Of a DNA stretch of 39,599 nt, positions 1 through 7,465 are shown one piece after another. The stretch is taken from the NCBI RefSeq assembly GCF_003459245.1, contig NZ_QRVG01000021.1, positions 1 to 39,599 of the forward strand, read 5' to 3'. The DNA comes from Collinsella sp. AF23-2. GTDB lineage: Bacteria; Actinomycetota; Coriobacteriia; Coriobacteriales; Coriobacteriaceae. Each line of letters begins with the position of its first letter. Position 1 is the stretch's first letter. The notes under the pieces are model-generated. The model ran no database searches and was not told where the DNA came from. It saw only the letters and a program-made list of their open reading frames with translations. Both the position numbers and the translations under genes were made by a program.

Positions 1-218
1 AGAGCATTTCCCAGTTGACAAAACTATAGGAACACCCCCCGCGCAGAAACGCAAGGCAGGACATCGCAATATACTTAAAATTGTAGCAATTTAAACGACC
101 CACTATTCCGCGTCAGGTTGCCACTCGGTCGTCAAATCGAACCATTCGCGCCATCAAAGGGGTTCGGCGGGATAAAACCGTCGGCAATCTTTATCCCCAC
201 AGCCCCACAAGGTAGCTA

Positions 219-288
219 ATTTGGGACGGGGCTTTTTTGACTACTTGGGCAATCAGATCGGCATGTAGTCAGAATAGCCGTCCCAAAT
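219..288. repeat. Inverted repeat with GGGACGG core
   Basis: Left arm 219-244 and right arm 265-288 pair through ATTTGGGACGG/CCGTCCCAAAT (219-229 with 278-288) and GACTAC/GTAGTC (239-244 with 265-270). A T-run (233-238) lies between the two paired blocks on the left side. The left arm, together with its upstream GGTAGCTAA, recurs almost unchanged at 12997-13023. It resembles the other GGGAC-containing palindromes in this window. It could also act as a terminator or be a decayed mobile element; function unknown. Confidence 0.6.
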
Positions 289-307
289 AGACTGGTCTGA
301 CGCTGCG

Positions 308-465
308 CCACGAAAAGGGTCTATCTACTACGTTTAGACCGCAGGGGTCGACCATAGCCGACTTTTTCGGAAATCGGCAAGCTCTCTACCTGCGGTTTTA
401 ATTTCACAAAATCCGGGATGGTCGAGGTAGCTCGGTCAAACGTAGTAGATGGCCGCATTTCGTGG
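308..465. repeat. Large imperfect inverted repeat, 48-nt arms, with nested hairpin
   Basis: Arms 308-355 and 418-465 are imperfect reverse complements centred at 386.5. Conserved paired blocks are CCACGAAA (308-315 with 458-465), ATCTACTACGTTT (323-335 with 438-450), GACCG (337-341 with 433-437) and TCGACCAT (348-355 with 418-425). Inside the dyad ACCGCAGG/CCTGCGGT (338-345 with 389-396) and GCCGA/TCGGC (357-361 with 374-378) can form an alternative hairpin. The dyad lies in a 602-bp stretch with no convincing gene; bases 466-602 show nothing else recognisable. Probably an intergenic repeat element; no function can be assigned. Confidence 0.55.
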
Positions 466-602
466 CAAACGGTCCGACTCGAGACCCATGTCGACCAGCC
501 TCGGATGGCAATTCACGAAGTTGCGGTGGAATACGGACTGAATTGGCACCTTAAAGGCAAAAACACTCCGTATTTCACCGCAAGTTATTGGGGGGATGGG
601 TT

Positions 603-2384
603 TTAGAGGCGAGCGAGGTCATAGGCTTGGGCAGCTGCCTCGCCGGCGCAGATGAGGTTGGTTGGGGCTTCTTGCGGATCGAGTGCCTGCTCCAGATCCA
701 TGGGCTTGTGGCAAATCGGCAAAACCAAGTCGATACCCTGCTCGTACACCGCATCCAGGTTGTCGGCGCGACCGCCCACGACGGCGACCACCGGCTTGCC
801 ATATCGCTTCGCACGACGAGCCACACCCACCGGCGCCTTGCCGGCAGCGGATTGCTCATCCATATTGCCCTCGCCCGTTATGACCAGGTCGACATCGCGC
901 ACGCGCTCGTCAAACCCAATCAGATCGAGCACCGTCTCCACGCCCGAACGCAGCTCCGCGCCGAGCGCCAGCAACGCCGCGCCCAAGCCACCGGCGGCGC
1001 CCGCGCCGGGCACGCCGAGCACCGAGCCAAATGTCCGTGCGCCCTTGGGCGTGCGCAGCAACCCCTGAGCCCGCGCCCTAGCAATCGCCGTATCGAGCAG
1101 GCGGCCGTAGCCGACCATCCAGCTGTCACACCTGCGCAGCACCTCGGCATCATCCGCCGGCAGGCCCTTCTGCCCACCGAACACCGCTAGGGCGCCTCGG
1201 CGCCCCACAAGCGGATTCTCGACATCGGAAAGCACCACGACACGCGCGCCGCTCAGCGCCCGAAGCGCTGGCGCCAAATCGATACTCACCACGTGTTCGA
1301 GACCCGCGAGACCGGGGGCGATATTGCAGCCCTGATCATCGACCACACGCGCGCCCAGCGCCTGCAGCATACCGGCGCCACCATCGTTGGTGGCGCTGCC
1401 GCCCAAGCCAATATAGATAGTCTTTGCCCCGGCACGAACCGCACGGAGCATCAGCTCGCCCACGCCATAGGTTGTAGCAGCCAGCGCCGACGACTCCGTG
1501 CAAGGCGAATACCCAATACCCGCCGCCTCGGCCATCTCAATAACAGCCGACTCGTGCTCGCCGTCCACCAGCATCCGGGCAGACACGCGGTCGCCCAAGG
1601 GACCCGCAACCTCGCAGGTCACAAGCTCGCCACCGCAGGCGGCAACGGCGTCGAGCGTTCCCTCACCACCATCTGCCAGCGGCAATGCGCGCACCTCGGC
1701 ATCGGACCACACACGGCGCACGCCTTCGGCAACCGCCTCCTCCGCCTGTGCACTCGAAACGCTGCCCTTAAAGGAGTCAATCGCCAGCAGCACACGGCGG
1801 GGCCGGCGGCACACGACACCAAAATCGACCGCCTCAACGGCAATATCTTCGGCACACGCGAGTGCCTCGGCATGAGCGGCATGCGCCTCGAGATCGGCCC
1901 CACAACCGCAGCCAGCACCATCGGTGCCACGCAACCCACTAAAATAGCCGCTCAACACCTCACGACACTCGTCTGCCAGCACGCCAGCCGTCACGTTAAA
2001 CCGATGATTCAGGCGCGAGTCGGCATTCAAATCGTATAGGGATCCCAATGCGCCCGCCTTGGCGTCGCTCGCGCCATACACGCAGCGCCCCACGCGCGCA
2101 TTGACCATAAGCCCCGCGCACATGCAGCAGGGCTCGAGCGTCACGTAGACCGTGCAATCGGAAAGGCGCCAGCGGCCAAGCGCCTGGGCGGCGGCGCACA
2201 GGGCCGCGAACTCTGCATGCGCCGAAGGGTTCTGGTCGAGCTCGCGCCGATTGTGCGCCCTCGCGACGATCTCGCCGTCGCGCACCACTACGGCTCCGAT
2301 GGGCACCTCGCCCACCGCCGCGGCGGCTCGCGCCTCCGCCAACGCCTCGCGCATGAACTTCTCGTCGATTTCGGTGATCGTCAT
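603..2384 (-). CDS. tadA: Fusion of tRNA adenosine deaminase (TadA) and glycerate kinase
   Basis: The 593-aa product joins two enzymes. Residues 1-150 are a TadA-type zinc deaminase, which converts the wobble adenosine of tRNA-Arg(ACG) to inosine. The zinc and catalytic motifs are visible: H56-A-E58 and P85-C-C-x-C89. Residues about 196-593 match family 1 glycerate kinases, starting with AIDSFKGSVSS and followed by LADGGEGTLDA and IGLGGSATNDGG. These phosphorylate glycerate with ATP. The 45-residue linker is rich in Ala, Cys and Glu. The frame is open throughout, with no sign of a frameshift. ATG at 2384 was chosen because it begins the deaminase fold and has AGGGAAGG upstream; the frame is open back to 2435, which touches the divergent tRNA gene. 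The two activities have no obvious metabolic link, so the fusion is odd. Confidence 0.9.
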   Translation of the reverse strand: MTITEIDEKFMREALAEARAAAAVGEVPIGAVVVRDGEIVARAHNRRELDQNPSAHAEFAALCAAAQALGRWRLSDCTVYVTLEPCCMCAGLMVNARVGRCVYGASDAKAGALGSLYDLNADSRLNHRFNVTAGVLADECREVLSGYFSGLRGTDGAGCGCGADLEAHAAHAEALACAEDIAVEAVDFGVVCRRPRRVLLAIDSFKGSVSSAQAEEAVAEGVRRVWSDAEVRALPLADGGEGTLDAVAACGGELVTCEVAGPLGDRVSARMLVDGEHESAVIEMAEAAGIGYSPCTESSALAATTYGVGELMLRAVRAGAKTIYIGLGGSATNDGGAGMLQALGARVVDDQGCNIAPGLAGLEHVVSIDLAPALRALSGARVVVLSDVENPLVGRRGALAVFGGQKGLPADDAEVLRRCDSWMVGYGRLLDTAIARARAQGLLRTPKGARTFGSVLGVPGAGAAGGLGAALLALGAELRSGVETVLDLIGFDERVRDVDLVITGEGNMDEQSAAGKAPVGVARRAKRYGKPVVAVVGGRADNLDAVYEQGIDLVLPICHKPMDLEQALDPQEAPTNLICAGEAAAQAYDLARL

Positions 2385-2435
2385 CGTTCGCCTTCCCTGT
2401 TGCAAATTCAAAACGATGCTATCATTACGACTCAC

Positions 2436-2525
2436 GGAGAGATGGCAGAGCGGTTGAATGCGGCGGTCTTGAAAACCGTTGAGCGCGAAAGCGTTCCGGG
2501 GGTTCGAATCCCCCTCTCTCCGCCA
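2436..2525 (+). tRNA. tRNA-Ser (anticodon UGA)
   Basis: A 90-nt class II tRNA. Acceptor arms are GGAGAGA (2436-2442) and TCTCTCC (2515-2521), with discriminator G and an encoded CCA end (2523-2525). The anticodon loop CTTGAAA puts TGA at 2470-2472, and a long variable arm follows, as in serine tRNAs. The T-loop GGTTCGAATCC is normal. The tadA start lies only 51 bp away, divergent, so both promoters must sit within about 50 bp. The convergent TetR gene ends 3 bp after CCA. Confidence 0.97.
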
Positions 2526-2528
2526 CTT

Positions 2529-3125
2529 CTAGTGATGCACCGGTGTCATGGTCCGCTCAAACAGCGCATCGACCACGTCGGCCATCTCGGGTCGACGCTC
2601 AAGATCGTGGCCCGATTCCCACCATATCGTGAAAAGTCGAATAATACCGCCGGCGACAAACTCAGACGTCGTCTCGAGCGACACGGGGGCCAGGGCATCC
2701 TCGGCAAGCACGTTCATCACACGCTCGCGGATAGAGCGGGCAATGCGGTCGCAAATAACGTTGGTCAACATGCCCGACATGCTGCTTGCCAAAATGTTAT
2801 CCATGAGCCGCTCGTGCGCCAGAATCAAATCCATGGCATCGTCCAAAATCGCATGCCGAAGCGCGCGCACGTCCTCGGCAGACACTGCGCCGGCCTCATC
2901 GGGCTGTTTTTGCGGCAAGCTCGACATGAGCTCATCGATATAAAAGGCAAAGTAATCGTTCTTGTCGCGAAAGTGCTTGTAGAACGTCGTGCGGCGAATC
3001 ATGGCGCGGTCGCACAGCATGGCAACCGTCAGGTCCTCAAAACGATGCTCCTCGAGAAGCTCGGTGAAGGCATCGAACAGGGCACGGTAGGTTTTCTTGA
3101 TGCGAAGGTCCACTGGTATCGCCAT
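2529..3125 (-). CDS. TetR/AcrR family transcriptional regulator
   Basis: A 198-aa protein with a TetR-type N-terminal DNA-binding domain. The helix-turn-helix lies around residues 27-50 (LTVAMLCDRAMIRRTTFYKH) and is followed by the usual F-x-D/N-K segment. The C-terminal two-thirds is a helical ligand/dimer domain with no recognisable ligand signature. The start is uncertain: ATG at 3125 fits the family length, but its AGG is directly adjacent to it. A GTG four codons downstream (3113) has GAGGA about 11 nt upstream. The frame is open back to 3386 but that part looks non-coding. It is divergent from lemA with a 199-bp gap, so it may regulate lemA or itself. Confidence 0.85.
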   Translation of the reverse strand: MAIPVDLRIKKTYRALFDAFTELLEEHRFEDLTVAMLCDRAMIRRTTFYKHFRDKNDYFAFYIDELMSSLPQKQPDEAGAVSAEDVRALRHAILDDAMDLILAHERLMDNILASSMSGMLTNVICDRIARSIRERVMNVLAEDALAPVSLETTSEFVAGGIIRLFTIWWESGHDLERRPEMADVVDALFERTMTPVHH

Positions 3126-3324
3126 CCTCAGGGCAAAGACAACACTCGTCAATCTGTCGCATATCTTACACCTGTACCTCGCGCGCTTTGCCCCGGTACC
3201 GACCCCGCCGAAAACACAACGCTTACCGGAAAGTTCGGCACGGCAAAACGTTGCGGGTATACTAGTAGCGTTATACCAACGGCAGCTGGCGCATGCCGCC
3301 GCGGCCATTCGAAACGGAGACATC

Positions 3325-3876
3325 ATGATTACCGTCATCATCGGCATCGTTGTTGTCATTGTGATTGTCTGCGCCATCGCCGGCATCTACAACAACATGG
3401 TCACCAAGCGTAACCGCATCGATAACGCCTGGCAGAACATCGATACGCAGCTGCAGCGCCGCAACGACCTGATCCCCAACCTGGTCGAGACCGTCAAGGG
3501 CTACGCCAAGCACGAGCAAGAGACGCTCTCCGCCGTGATCAGTGCGCGTAACACCGCCGTCAAGGCCACCACGCCCGAGGCCAAGATGGAAGCCGACAAC
3601 GTGCTGACCGGTGCGCTGCGCCAGCTCTTCGCCGTAGCCGAGGCCTACCCCGATCTTAAGGCAAACACCAACTTTACGCAGCTGCAGGCATCGCTCGAGG
3701 ATACCGAGAACAAGATTAGCTATGCACGCCAGAGCTACAACGATTGCGTGCTCAGCTACAACAACGCCATTCAGACGTTCCCGGCTGTCATCTTTGCCGG
3801 CATCTTCCAGTTTAAGGAGCGCCAGGGCTTTGAGGCCGCCGAAGCAGCCCGCCAGGCCCCGACCGTCAAGTTCTAG
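3325..3876 (+). CDS. lemA: LemA family protein
   Basis: The 183-aa product has an N-terminal membrane segment (residues 2-22, rich in Ile and Val) and then a LemA helical domain. Family hallmarks are visible: N-x-x-V-x-x-x-N-x-I-D-x-A-W, the RRNDLIPNLVETVKGYAKHE segment and a C-terminal FKERQGFE. LemA proteins are membrane-anchored with a helical domain facing outward; their exact role is unclear, though some work with HtpX-type proteases. No htpX or TPM-domain partner lies next to it here. The start at 3325 has GGAGA 7 nt upstream; earlier in-frame codons are implausible. A TATACT box at 3258-3263 is a possible -10. A strong terminator follows at 3913. Confidence 0.9.
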   Translation: MITVIIGIVVVIVIVCAIAGIYNNMVTKRNRIDNAWQNIDTQLQRRNDLIPNLVETVKGYAKHEQETLSAVISARNTAVKATTPEAKMEADNVLTGALRQLFAVAEAYPDLKANTNFTQLQASLEDTENKISYARQSYNDCVLSYNNAIQTFPAVIFAGIFQFKERQGFEAAEAARQAPTVKF

Positions 3877-3912
3877 TAGTTTGGCAGCGCATCCTTAATC
3901 GGCCAAATGTAT

Positions 3913-3951
3913 AAACCGCCCCGTCGAACGCATACTTCGACGGGGCGGTTT
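3913..3951. terminator. Rho-independent terminator after lemA
   Basis: A perfect 16-bp stem (3913-3928 with 3936-3951) containing CCGCCCCGTCGAA, a 7-nt loop, then CCTTTTTC on the plus strand. It ends the lemA transcript. Confidence 0.9.
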
Positions 3952-3977
3952 CCTTTTTCGCGAAGGTCCCCCTCTAA

Positions 3978-4188
3978 GCGCCGTGCATTTTTAGGAGTAT
4001 TCAACATAACCAAGAGCTTCGGGCGCTACGATAAATGCCAAAGACCGCGAATATCCCTGCAAATCAAACGCTGTCAGCCCATAACCCCGCCCATCATTCG
4101 TAGAAAACATCGAGAAATCCCGATTTTTTGCCCGAGGTCGGTATGCAGGGGCCTTCGATTGCAGAATACTCGCAAAAATGCACGTCGC
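3978..4188. repeat. 211-bp segment bounded by imperfect inverted repeats
   Basis: The ends at 3978-4006 and 4160-4188 are imperfect inverted repeats aligned without gaps. They share GTGCATTTTT, then GAGTATTC, then CA, with 20 of 24 positions matching in the best part. The interior has an open minus-strand frame (3991-4200, 69 codons) lacking a good ribosome site and resembling nothing I recognise. The layout is like a small non-autonomous insertion, but no target duplication is evident. Together with the flanking terminators it fills most of the gap between lemA and ilvE. Confidence 0.4.
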
Positions 4189-4221
4189 CATCACCCCCAC
4201 ATGGCGCGAACCAAAACAAAA

Positions 4222-4242
4222 GCGCGGCCTAAAAGGCCGCGC
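4222..4242. terminator. Terminator-like hairpin GCGCGGCC/GGCCGCGC
   Basis: An 8-bp GC stem (4222-4229 with 4235-4242) and a 5-nt loop. On the minus strand it is followed by TTTTGTTTTGG, and on the plus strand by CATCTTTAA. A competing outer pairing ATGGCGCG/CGCGCCAT (4201-4208 with 4240-4247) is also possible. It could back up the ilvE terminator. Confidence 0.6.
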
Positions 4243-4296
4243 GCCATCTTTAATTCAGATCTATATTGCCCGTAACGGCAGCGCCGAGGTAACGCA

Positions 4297-4421
4297 GGCC
4301 CGAGGGCAACCTTCCTTTCCGGCGCACTCCGCAGGACGAAAGAACCTCCGCCGCACGAAGTACGCAGCGGAGGTTCTTTCATGTCCGAGGACGCGCCGGA
4401 AAGGAAGGTTGCCCTCGGGCC
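4297..4421. repeat. 125-bp nested palindrome downstream of ilvE, likely terminator
   Basis: Outer arms of 29 nt (4297-4325 and 4393-4421) are perfect reverse complements, containing CGAGGGCAACCTTCCTTTCC. Inside, GAAAGAACCTCCGC/GCGGAGGTTCTTTC (4338-4351 with 4367-4380) form a second perfect 14-bp stem. GGAC/GTCC (4334-4337 with 4383-4386) helps to bridge the two. The inner stem ends in a TTCTTTC run, so it can work as a terminator for ilvE, whose stop lies 17 bp away. The perfect outer arms are far longer than a normal terminator and suggest a repeat element. Confidence 0.75.
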
Positions 4422-4437
4422 GAGCAGCTATGGCAGC

Positions 4438-5490
4438 TTACGCCACGGTATAGACCCAGTTGTGCTTATCTTCAACAGCACCAGACTGGATACCAGTCAG
4501 GGTCTCGCGGAGCTTCTTCATCACAGGGCCGATCTCGGTGTAGCCAGCCGGGAAGGTCACGGTCTCGTCGGCGCCATAGACCTTGTTGTCAATCTCGCCA
4601 ACCGGAGAGATGACGGCAGCGGTGCCGCACAGGCCGCACTCGACAAAGGTACCGGCCTTAACCTCGGCCCACTCGACGGGACGCTGGTCAACGGTCATGC
4701 CCAGGTCCTGAGCAACCTGAACGAGCGAACGGCGGGTGATGGAGGGAAGAATGGAGTCGGTGTGCGACTGCGGGACAACAAGCGTGCCATCTTCCTTCAC
4801 GAACAGGATGTTGGCGCCACCGGTCTCCTCGACATAGGTGCGGGACTCGGAGTCGAGATACAGGTTCTCGGCATAGCCCTCGCGGTGAGCCTCCATCGTG
4901 GGCTTCAGGGACATGGCGTAGTTGAGGCCGGCCTTGATGTTGCCGGTGCCGTGCGGTGCGGCGCGGTCGTACTCGGAAACGCGCAGCTTGACAGGCTTGA
5001 GGCCGCCCTTAAAGTACGGACCGACCGGGGTCACGAGAATACGGAACGTGTACTCAGGAGCGGGAGCCACGCCGATCACGTCACCGGAGCCGATCATAAA
5101 TGGACGCACGTACAGGGTTGCGCCGGAACCGAAGGGCGGAACCCATGCGGCGTTGGCAGAGACGACCTGCTTGACGGCCTCGACAAACTTATCCTTGGGG
5201 AACGGGGGCATCTCCAGACGCTGGGCGGAGTTGTACATACGCTCGGCGTTCATGTCGGGACGGAAGCAGACGATGCTGCCGTCCTCGGCGGTGTAGGCCT
5301 TCAGGCCCTCAAAGACCTCCTGGCAGTAGTGGAAGATACCGCCGCACTCGGAGACGTGCAGGGTGTGGTCGGTGGTCAGGCCGCCCTCGTCCCACTCGCC
5401 ATCCTTCCAATGAGCCTCGTAGCTGTAATCGGTCTTCATGTAGCCAAAGCCGAGGCTACCCCAATCGATATCTTTCTTCTCGACAGTCAT
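4438..5490 (-). CDS. ilvE: Branched-chain amino acid aminotransferase
   Basis: A 350-aa class IV PLP aminotransferase that moves the amino group between glutamate and the 2-oxo acids of Leu, Ile and Val, the last step of their synthesis. The PLP lysine is K186 in GTGNIKAGLNYA. Other family features are EVFEGLKAY (58-66), a TLYVRPFMIG strand near 126-135 and the phosphate-binding VEETGGANI (220-228). The start at 5490 has AAGGAG 7 nt upstream; the frame is open to 5598 but upstream residues are low-complexity basic. No T-box or leader peptide was found in front. A CTTTA-N6-TAAAG dyad near 5680-5695 overlaps a possible promoter. Monocistronic. Confidence 0.95.
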   Translation of the reverse strand: MTVEKKDIDWGSLGFGYMKTDYSYEAHWKDGEWDEGGLTTDHTLHVSECGGIFHYCQEVFEGLKAYTAEDGSIVCFRPDMNAERMYNSAQRLEMPPFPKDKFVEAVKQVVSANAAWVPPFGSGATLYVRPFMIGSGDVIGVAPAPEYTFRILVTPVGPYFKGGLKPVKLRVSEYDRAAPHGTGNIKAGLNYAMSLKPTMEAHREGYAENLYLDSESRTYVEETGGANILFVKEDGTLVVPQSHTDSILPSITRRSLVQVAQDLGMTVDQRPVEWAEVKAGTFVECGLCGTAAVISPVGEIDNKVYGADETVTFPAGYTEIGPVMKKLRETLTGIQSGAVEDKHNWVYTVA

Positions 5491-5719
5491 ATGTCGCTCC
5501 TTACATACGCGGTTGCATACTCGCGAACCCGCACGCAAGGACCGAAGCAGGCCGCGTCGCAACGTCGCATACCCGGAGCGTAGAGCCGGGCAGGACACGC
5601 GGGCAGCATCAAAGCCGATGGCGCGTCGATTCGCATGCAGGTGATTGTACTCCCCGCACGCCTTGGATAAAACGCTTTTCTTTAACTAAGTAAAGTATTT
5701 TCATTTGCCTTCAACACAA

Positions 5720-5751
5720 AAGGCCCGCCATCGAATCCGATGACGGGCCTT
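5720..5751 (-). terminator. Terminator of the DedA gene
   Basis: Stem AAGGCCCGCCATCG/CGATGACGGGCCTT (5720-5733 with 5738-5751, one mismatch), 4-nt loop, then TTTTGTG on the minus strand. Confidence 0.85.
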
Positions 5752-5779
5752 GGAATTAACATCCGAAAACAAGCTCGGA

Positions 5780-6427
5780 CTAGGCGTTCTTTTTACCGAG
5801 CTTAGCCTTAACCAGACCGACCACGGTCGGGATGATCGACACGGCGACGATGCCGATAATCAGCAGCTCAAAGTGCTCCTGCACAAAGGGAATGCCGCCA
5901 AAGAAGTAGCCCAGCAGAGTGAAGACCGTCGACCAGGTAATGCCGCCCAGCACGTTAAAGATGACAAAGTTGCGCCAGTGCATGCCGCCCATGCCGGCGA
6001 TGAAAGGCACAAAGGTGCGGATAAACGGGAAGAAGCGACCCAGGAAGATGGCCAGGTGGCCCCACTTGTCCAGGAAGTCCTCGGACTTTTTGATACGCTC
6101 GGGCGTCATGGCCTTCACCTTGCCCGAGGCGATGATCTTTTGGCCAAAGAAATGACCGATCATAAAGTTGCACTGATCGCCCAAGATAGCAGCCGTCCAT
6201 GCGACGGCCAGCAGAGCCACGATGTTAAAGCCGCCGTTGTGGGCAAAGAAACCTGAGGCAAACAGCAGCGAATCGCCGGGAAGGAACGGGAAGAACACCA
6301 CGCCCGTCTCGATAAAGATGATCAGGAACACGCAGCCATAGGCCATAAGCGGGCCGGCAGCGATCCAGCTGGCGATCGCGGTGCGCGGATCCTTAAGCAG
6401 CTCGGCGATAAAATTGATGAAACCCAT
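5780..6427 (-). CDS. DedA family (SNARE-associated/VTT domain) membrane protein
   Basis: A 215-aa polytopic membrane protein. DedA signatures are ETGVVFFPFLPGDSLLF (about 41-57), with the acidic and proline residues of the re-entrant loop, and FLGRFFPFIRTFVPFIAGMGGM (about 127-148), with the conserved arginines. Members are flippases or transporters linked to undecaprenyl phosphate or phospholipid recycling and proton-motive-force maintenance; the substrate cannot be told from sequence. ATG at 6427 is preceded by GAGAGG at a suitable distance. The gene is single, divergent from cysE and has its own terminator. Confidence 0.9.
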   Translation of the reverse strand: MGFINFIAELLKDPRTAIASWIAAGPLMAYGCVFLIIFIETGVVFFPFLPGDSLLFASGFFAHNGGFNIVALLAVAWTAAILGDQCNFMIGHFFGQKIIASGKVKAMTPERIKKSEDFLDKWGHLAIFLGRFFPFIRTFVPFIAGMGGMHWRNFVIFNVLGGITWSTVFTLLGYFFGGIPFVQEHFELLIIGIVAVSIIPTVVGLVKAKLGKKNA

Positions 6428-6651
6428 GAAGTAAAACCTCTCAGTTGTGGGCGCGGACACGTCCAAGTTGACCAGTATACGGTTGTGACGCGGCAACGCA
6501 CACGACCTTACAAAAGCGTGACTTCATTACCAGCAAGTTTGCATAATTGACACCTGTCGCGCAAAGCCGAGCAAGATTGCTCTTCCTAATCCCTAGCGAA
6601 TCGCTATACTTTATTGAATTGCATTGTCGCGGCGCTAAGGGAGGGCGGCCG

Positions 6652-7356
6652 GTGAGCTTTATCAATACCATTCGCGAGGACATCAAGACCGTCCAGGCAC
6701 AGGACCCCGCCGCGCAAAACGGCCTAGTCATCTTCCTTTCTTACCCCGGCCTGCACGCCAAGTGGAACCACGTGCCCGAGCACTGGCTGTGGGAACATGG
6801 ACATCGCTCGCTCGCCCGCGTGCTCTCGCAAATCACCCGCCATATCACTGGCGTCGAGATTCATCCTGCCGCACAGATCGGCAAGCATTTCTTTATCGAC
6901 CACGCCATGGGCGTTGTCATCGGCGAAACCGCCATTGTGGGCGACAACTGCGTGCTCTATCAGGGCGTCACACTTGGCGGCACCGGCAACGAGACCGGCA
7001 AGCGCCACCCCACCCTGGGCAACAACGTCACCGTGGGCACAGGCGCCAAGGTGCTCGGCAACATTCGCATTGGCAACAACGTCAAAATCGGCGGCAACTC
7101 GGTTGTCGTCAAAGACGTGCCCGACAACTGCACCGTCGTGGGCGTGCCCGGCCGCATTATCAAACGCAACGGCTGCCGCGTGTTCAAGGAGACCTTCGAC
7201 GCCAAGCAGCATCGCGAGTACATGCCCGACGACGCAGCCGAGCAAAGCGCCCTCAACCGCCAAGGCATCACCGAGAACGCACGCCGGGTCAAAGAGCTCG
7301 AGCAAGAGGTGGCCGAGCTTAAGGCCCTCGTCGCCAAACTCGTGGACGAACGCTAA
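6652..7356 (+). CDS. cysE: Serine O-acetyltransferase
   Basis: A 234-aa enzyme making O-acetylserine from serine and acetyl-CoA, the first step of cysteine synthesis. The N-terminal helical part is followed by a left-handed beta-helix of hexapeptide repeats. It carries the active-site stretch [14 protein letters not shown] and the substrate loop [13 protein letters not shown]. The end is unusual: about 25 residues ([20 protein letters not shown]) form a predicted coiled coil after the usual tail. GTG at 6652 was chosen because GGGAGG lies 7 nt upstream; the frame opens at 6547. A TATACT box at 6605-6610 could be the -10. No cysK is adjacent. Confidence 0.93.
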   Translation: MSFINTIREDIKTVQAQDPAAQNGLVIFLSYPGLHAKWNHVPEHWLWEHGHRSLARVLSQITRHITGVEIHPAAQIGKHFFIDHAMGVVIGETAIVGDNCVLYQGVTLGGTGNETGKRHPTLGNNVTVGTGAKVLGNIRIGNNVKIGGNSVVVKDVPDNCTVVGVPGRIIKRNGCRVFKETFDAKQHREYMPDDAAEQSALNRQGITENARRVKELEQEVAELKALVAKLVDER

Positions 7357-7392
7357 AAGCGGACGGCCGCCGACAACATCGACGCCAACGCA

Positions 7393-7427
7393 AAGGCGCG
7401 CCAGGGAATCCATCCCCGGCGCGCCTT
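7393..7427 (+). terminator. Terminator of cysE
   Basis: Stem AAGGCGCGCC-A-GGG/CCC-C-GGCGCGCCTT (7393-7406 with 7414-7427), one internal mismatch, then ATTCC. Confidence 0.8.
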
Positions 7428-7434
7428 ATTCCTG

Positions 7435-7465
7435 ATGTGACAAAGGGACTATTCCTTTGTCACAT
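7435..7465. repeat. Palindrome ATGTGACAAAGG/CCTTTGTCACAT
   Basis: A perfect 12-bp stem (7435-7446 with 7454-7465) with loop GACTATT, so the left side reads AAAGGGAC. It begins at the stop codon of the ABC gene and sits between convergent genes. The run TTTGTCACATT also occurs alone at 12317-12327. It fits the GGGAC palindrome theme, but may just be a weak terminator. Confidence 0.65.

Noticed and set aside
418..606. A 62-codon plus-strand frame near the window start
   Set aside because: It starts inside the right arm of the inverted repeat, has no ribosome site, runs 4 nt into the tadA fusion and resembles no protein I know.
3991..4200. A 69-codon minus-strand frame
   Set aside because: No Shine-Dalgarno site and no recognisable domain; it almost coincides with the inverted-repeat-bounded segment and is better treated as part of that element.
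4381..5583. A long plus-strand frame opposite ilvE
   Set aside because: A shadow of the GC-rich codon pattern on the other strand; ilvE motifs are complete on the minus strand.
5500..5760. Possible T-box leader before ilvE
   Set aside because: No T-box sequence or specifier hairpin is visible, only a small CTTTA-N6-TAAAG dyad.
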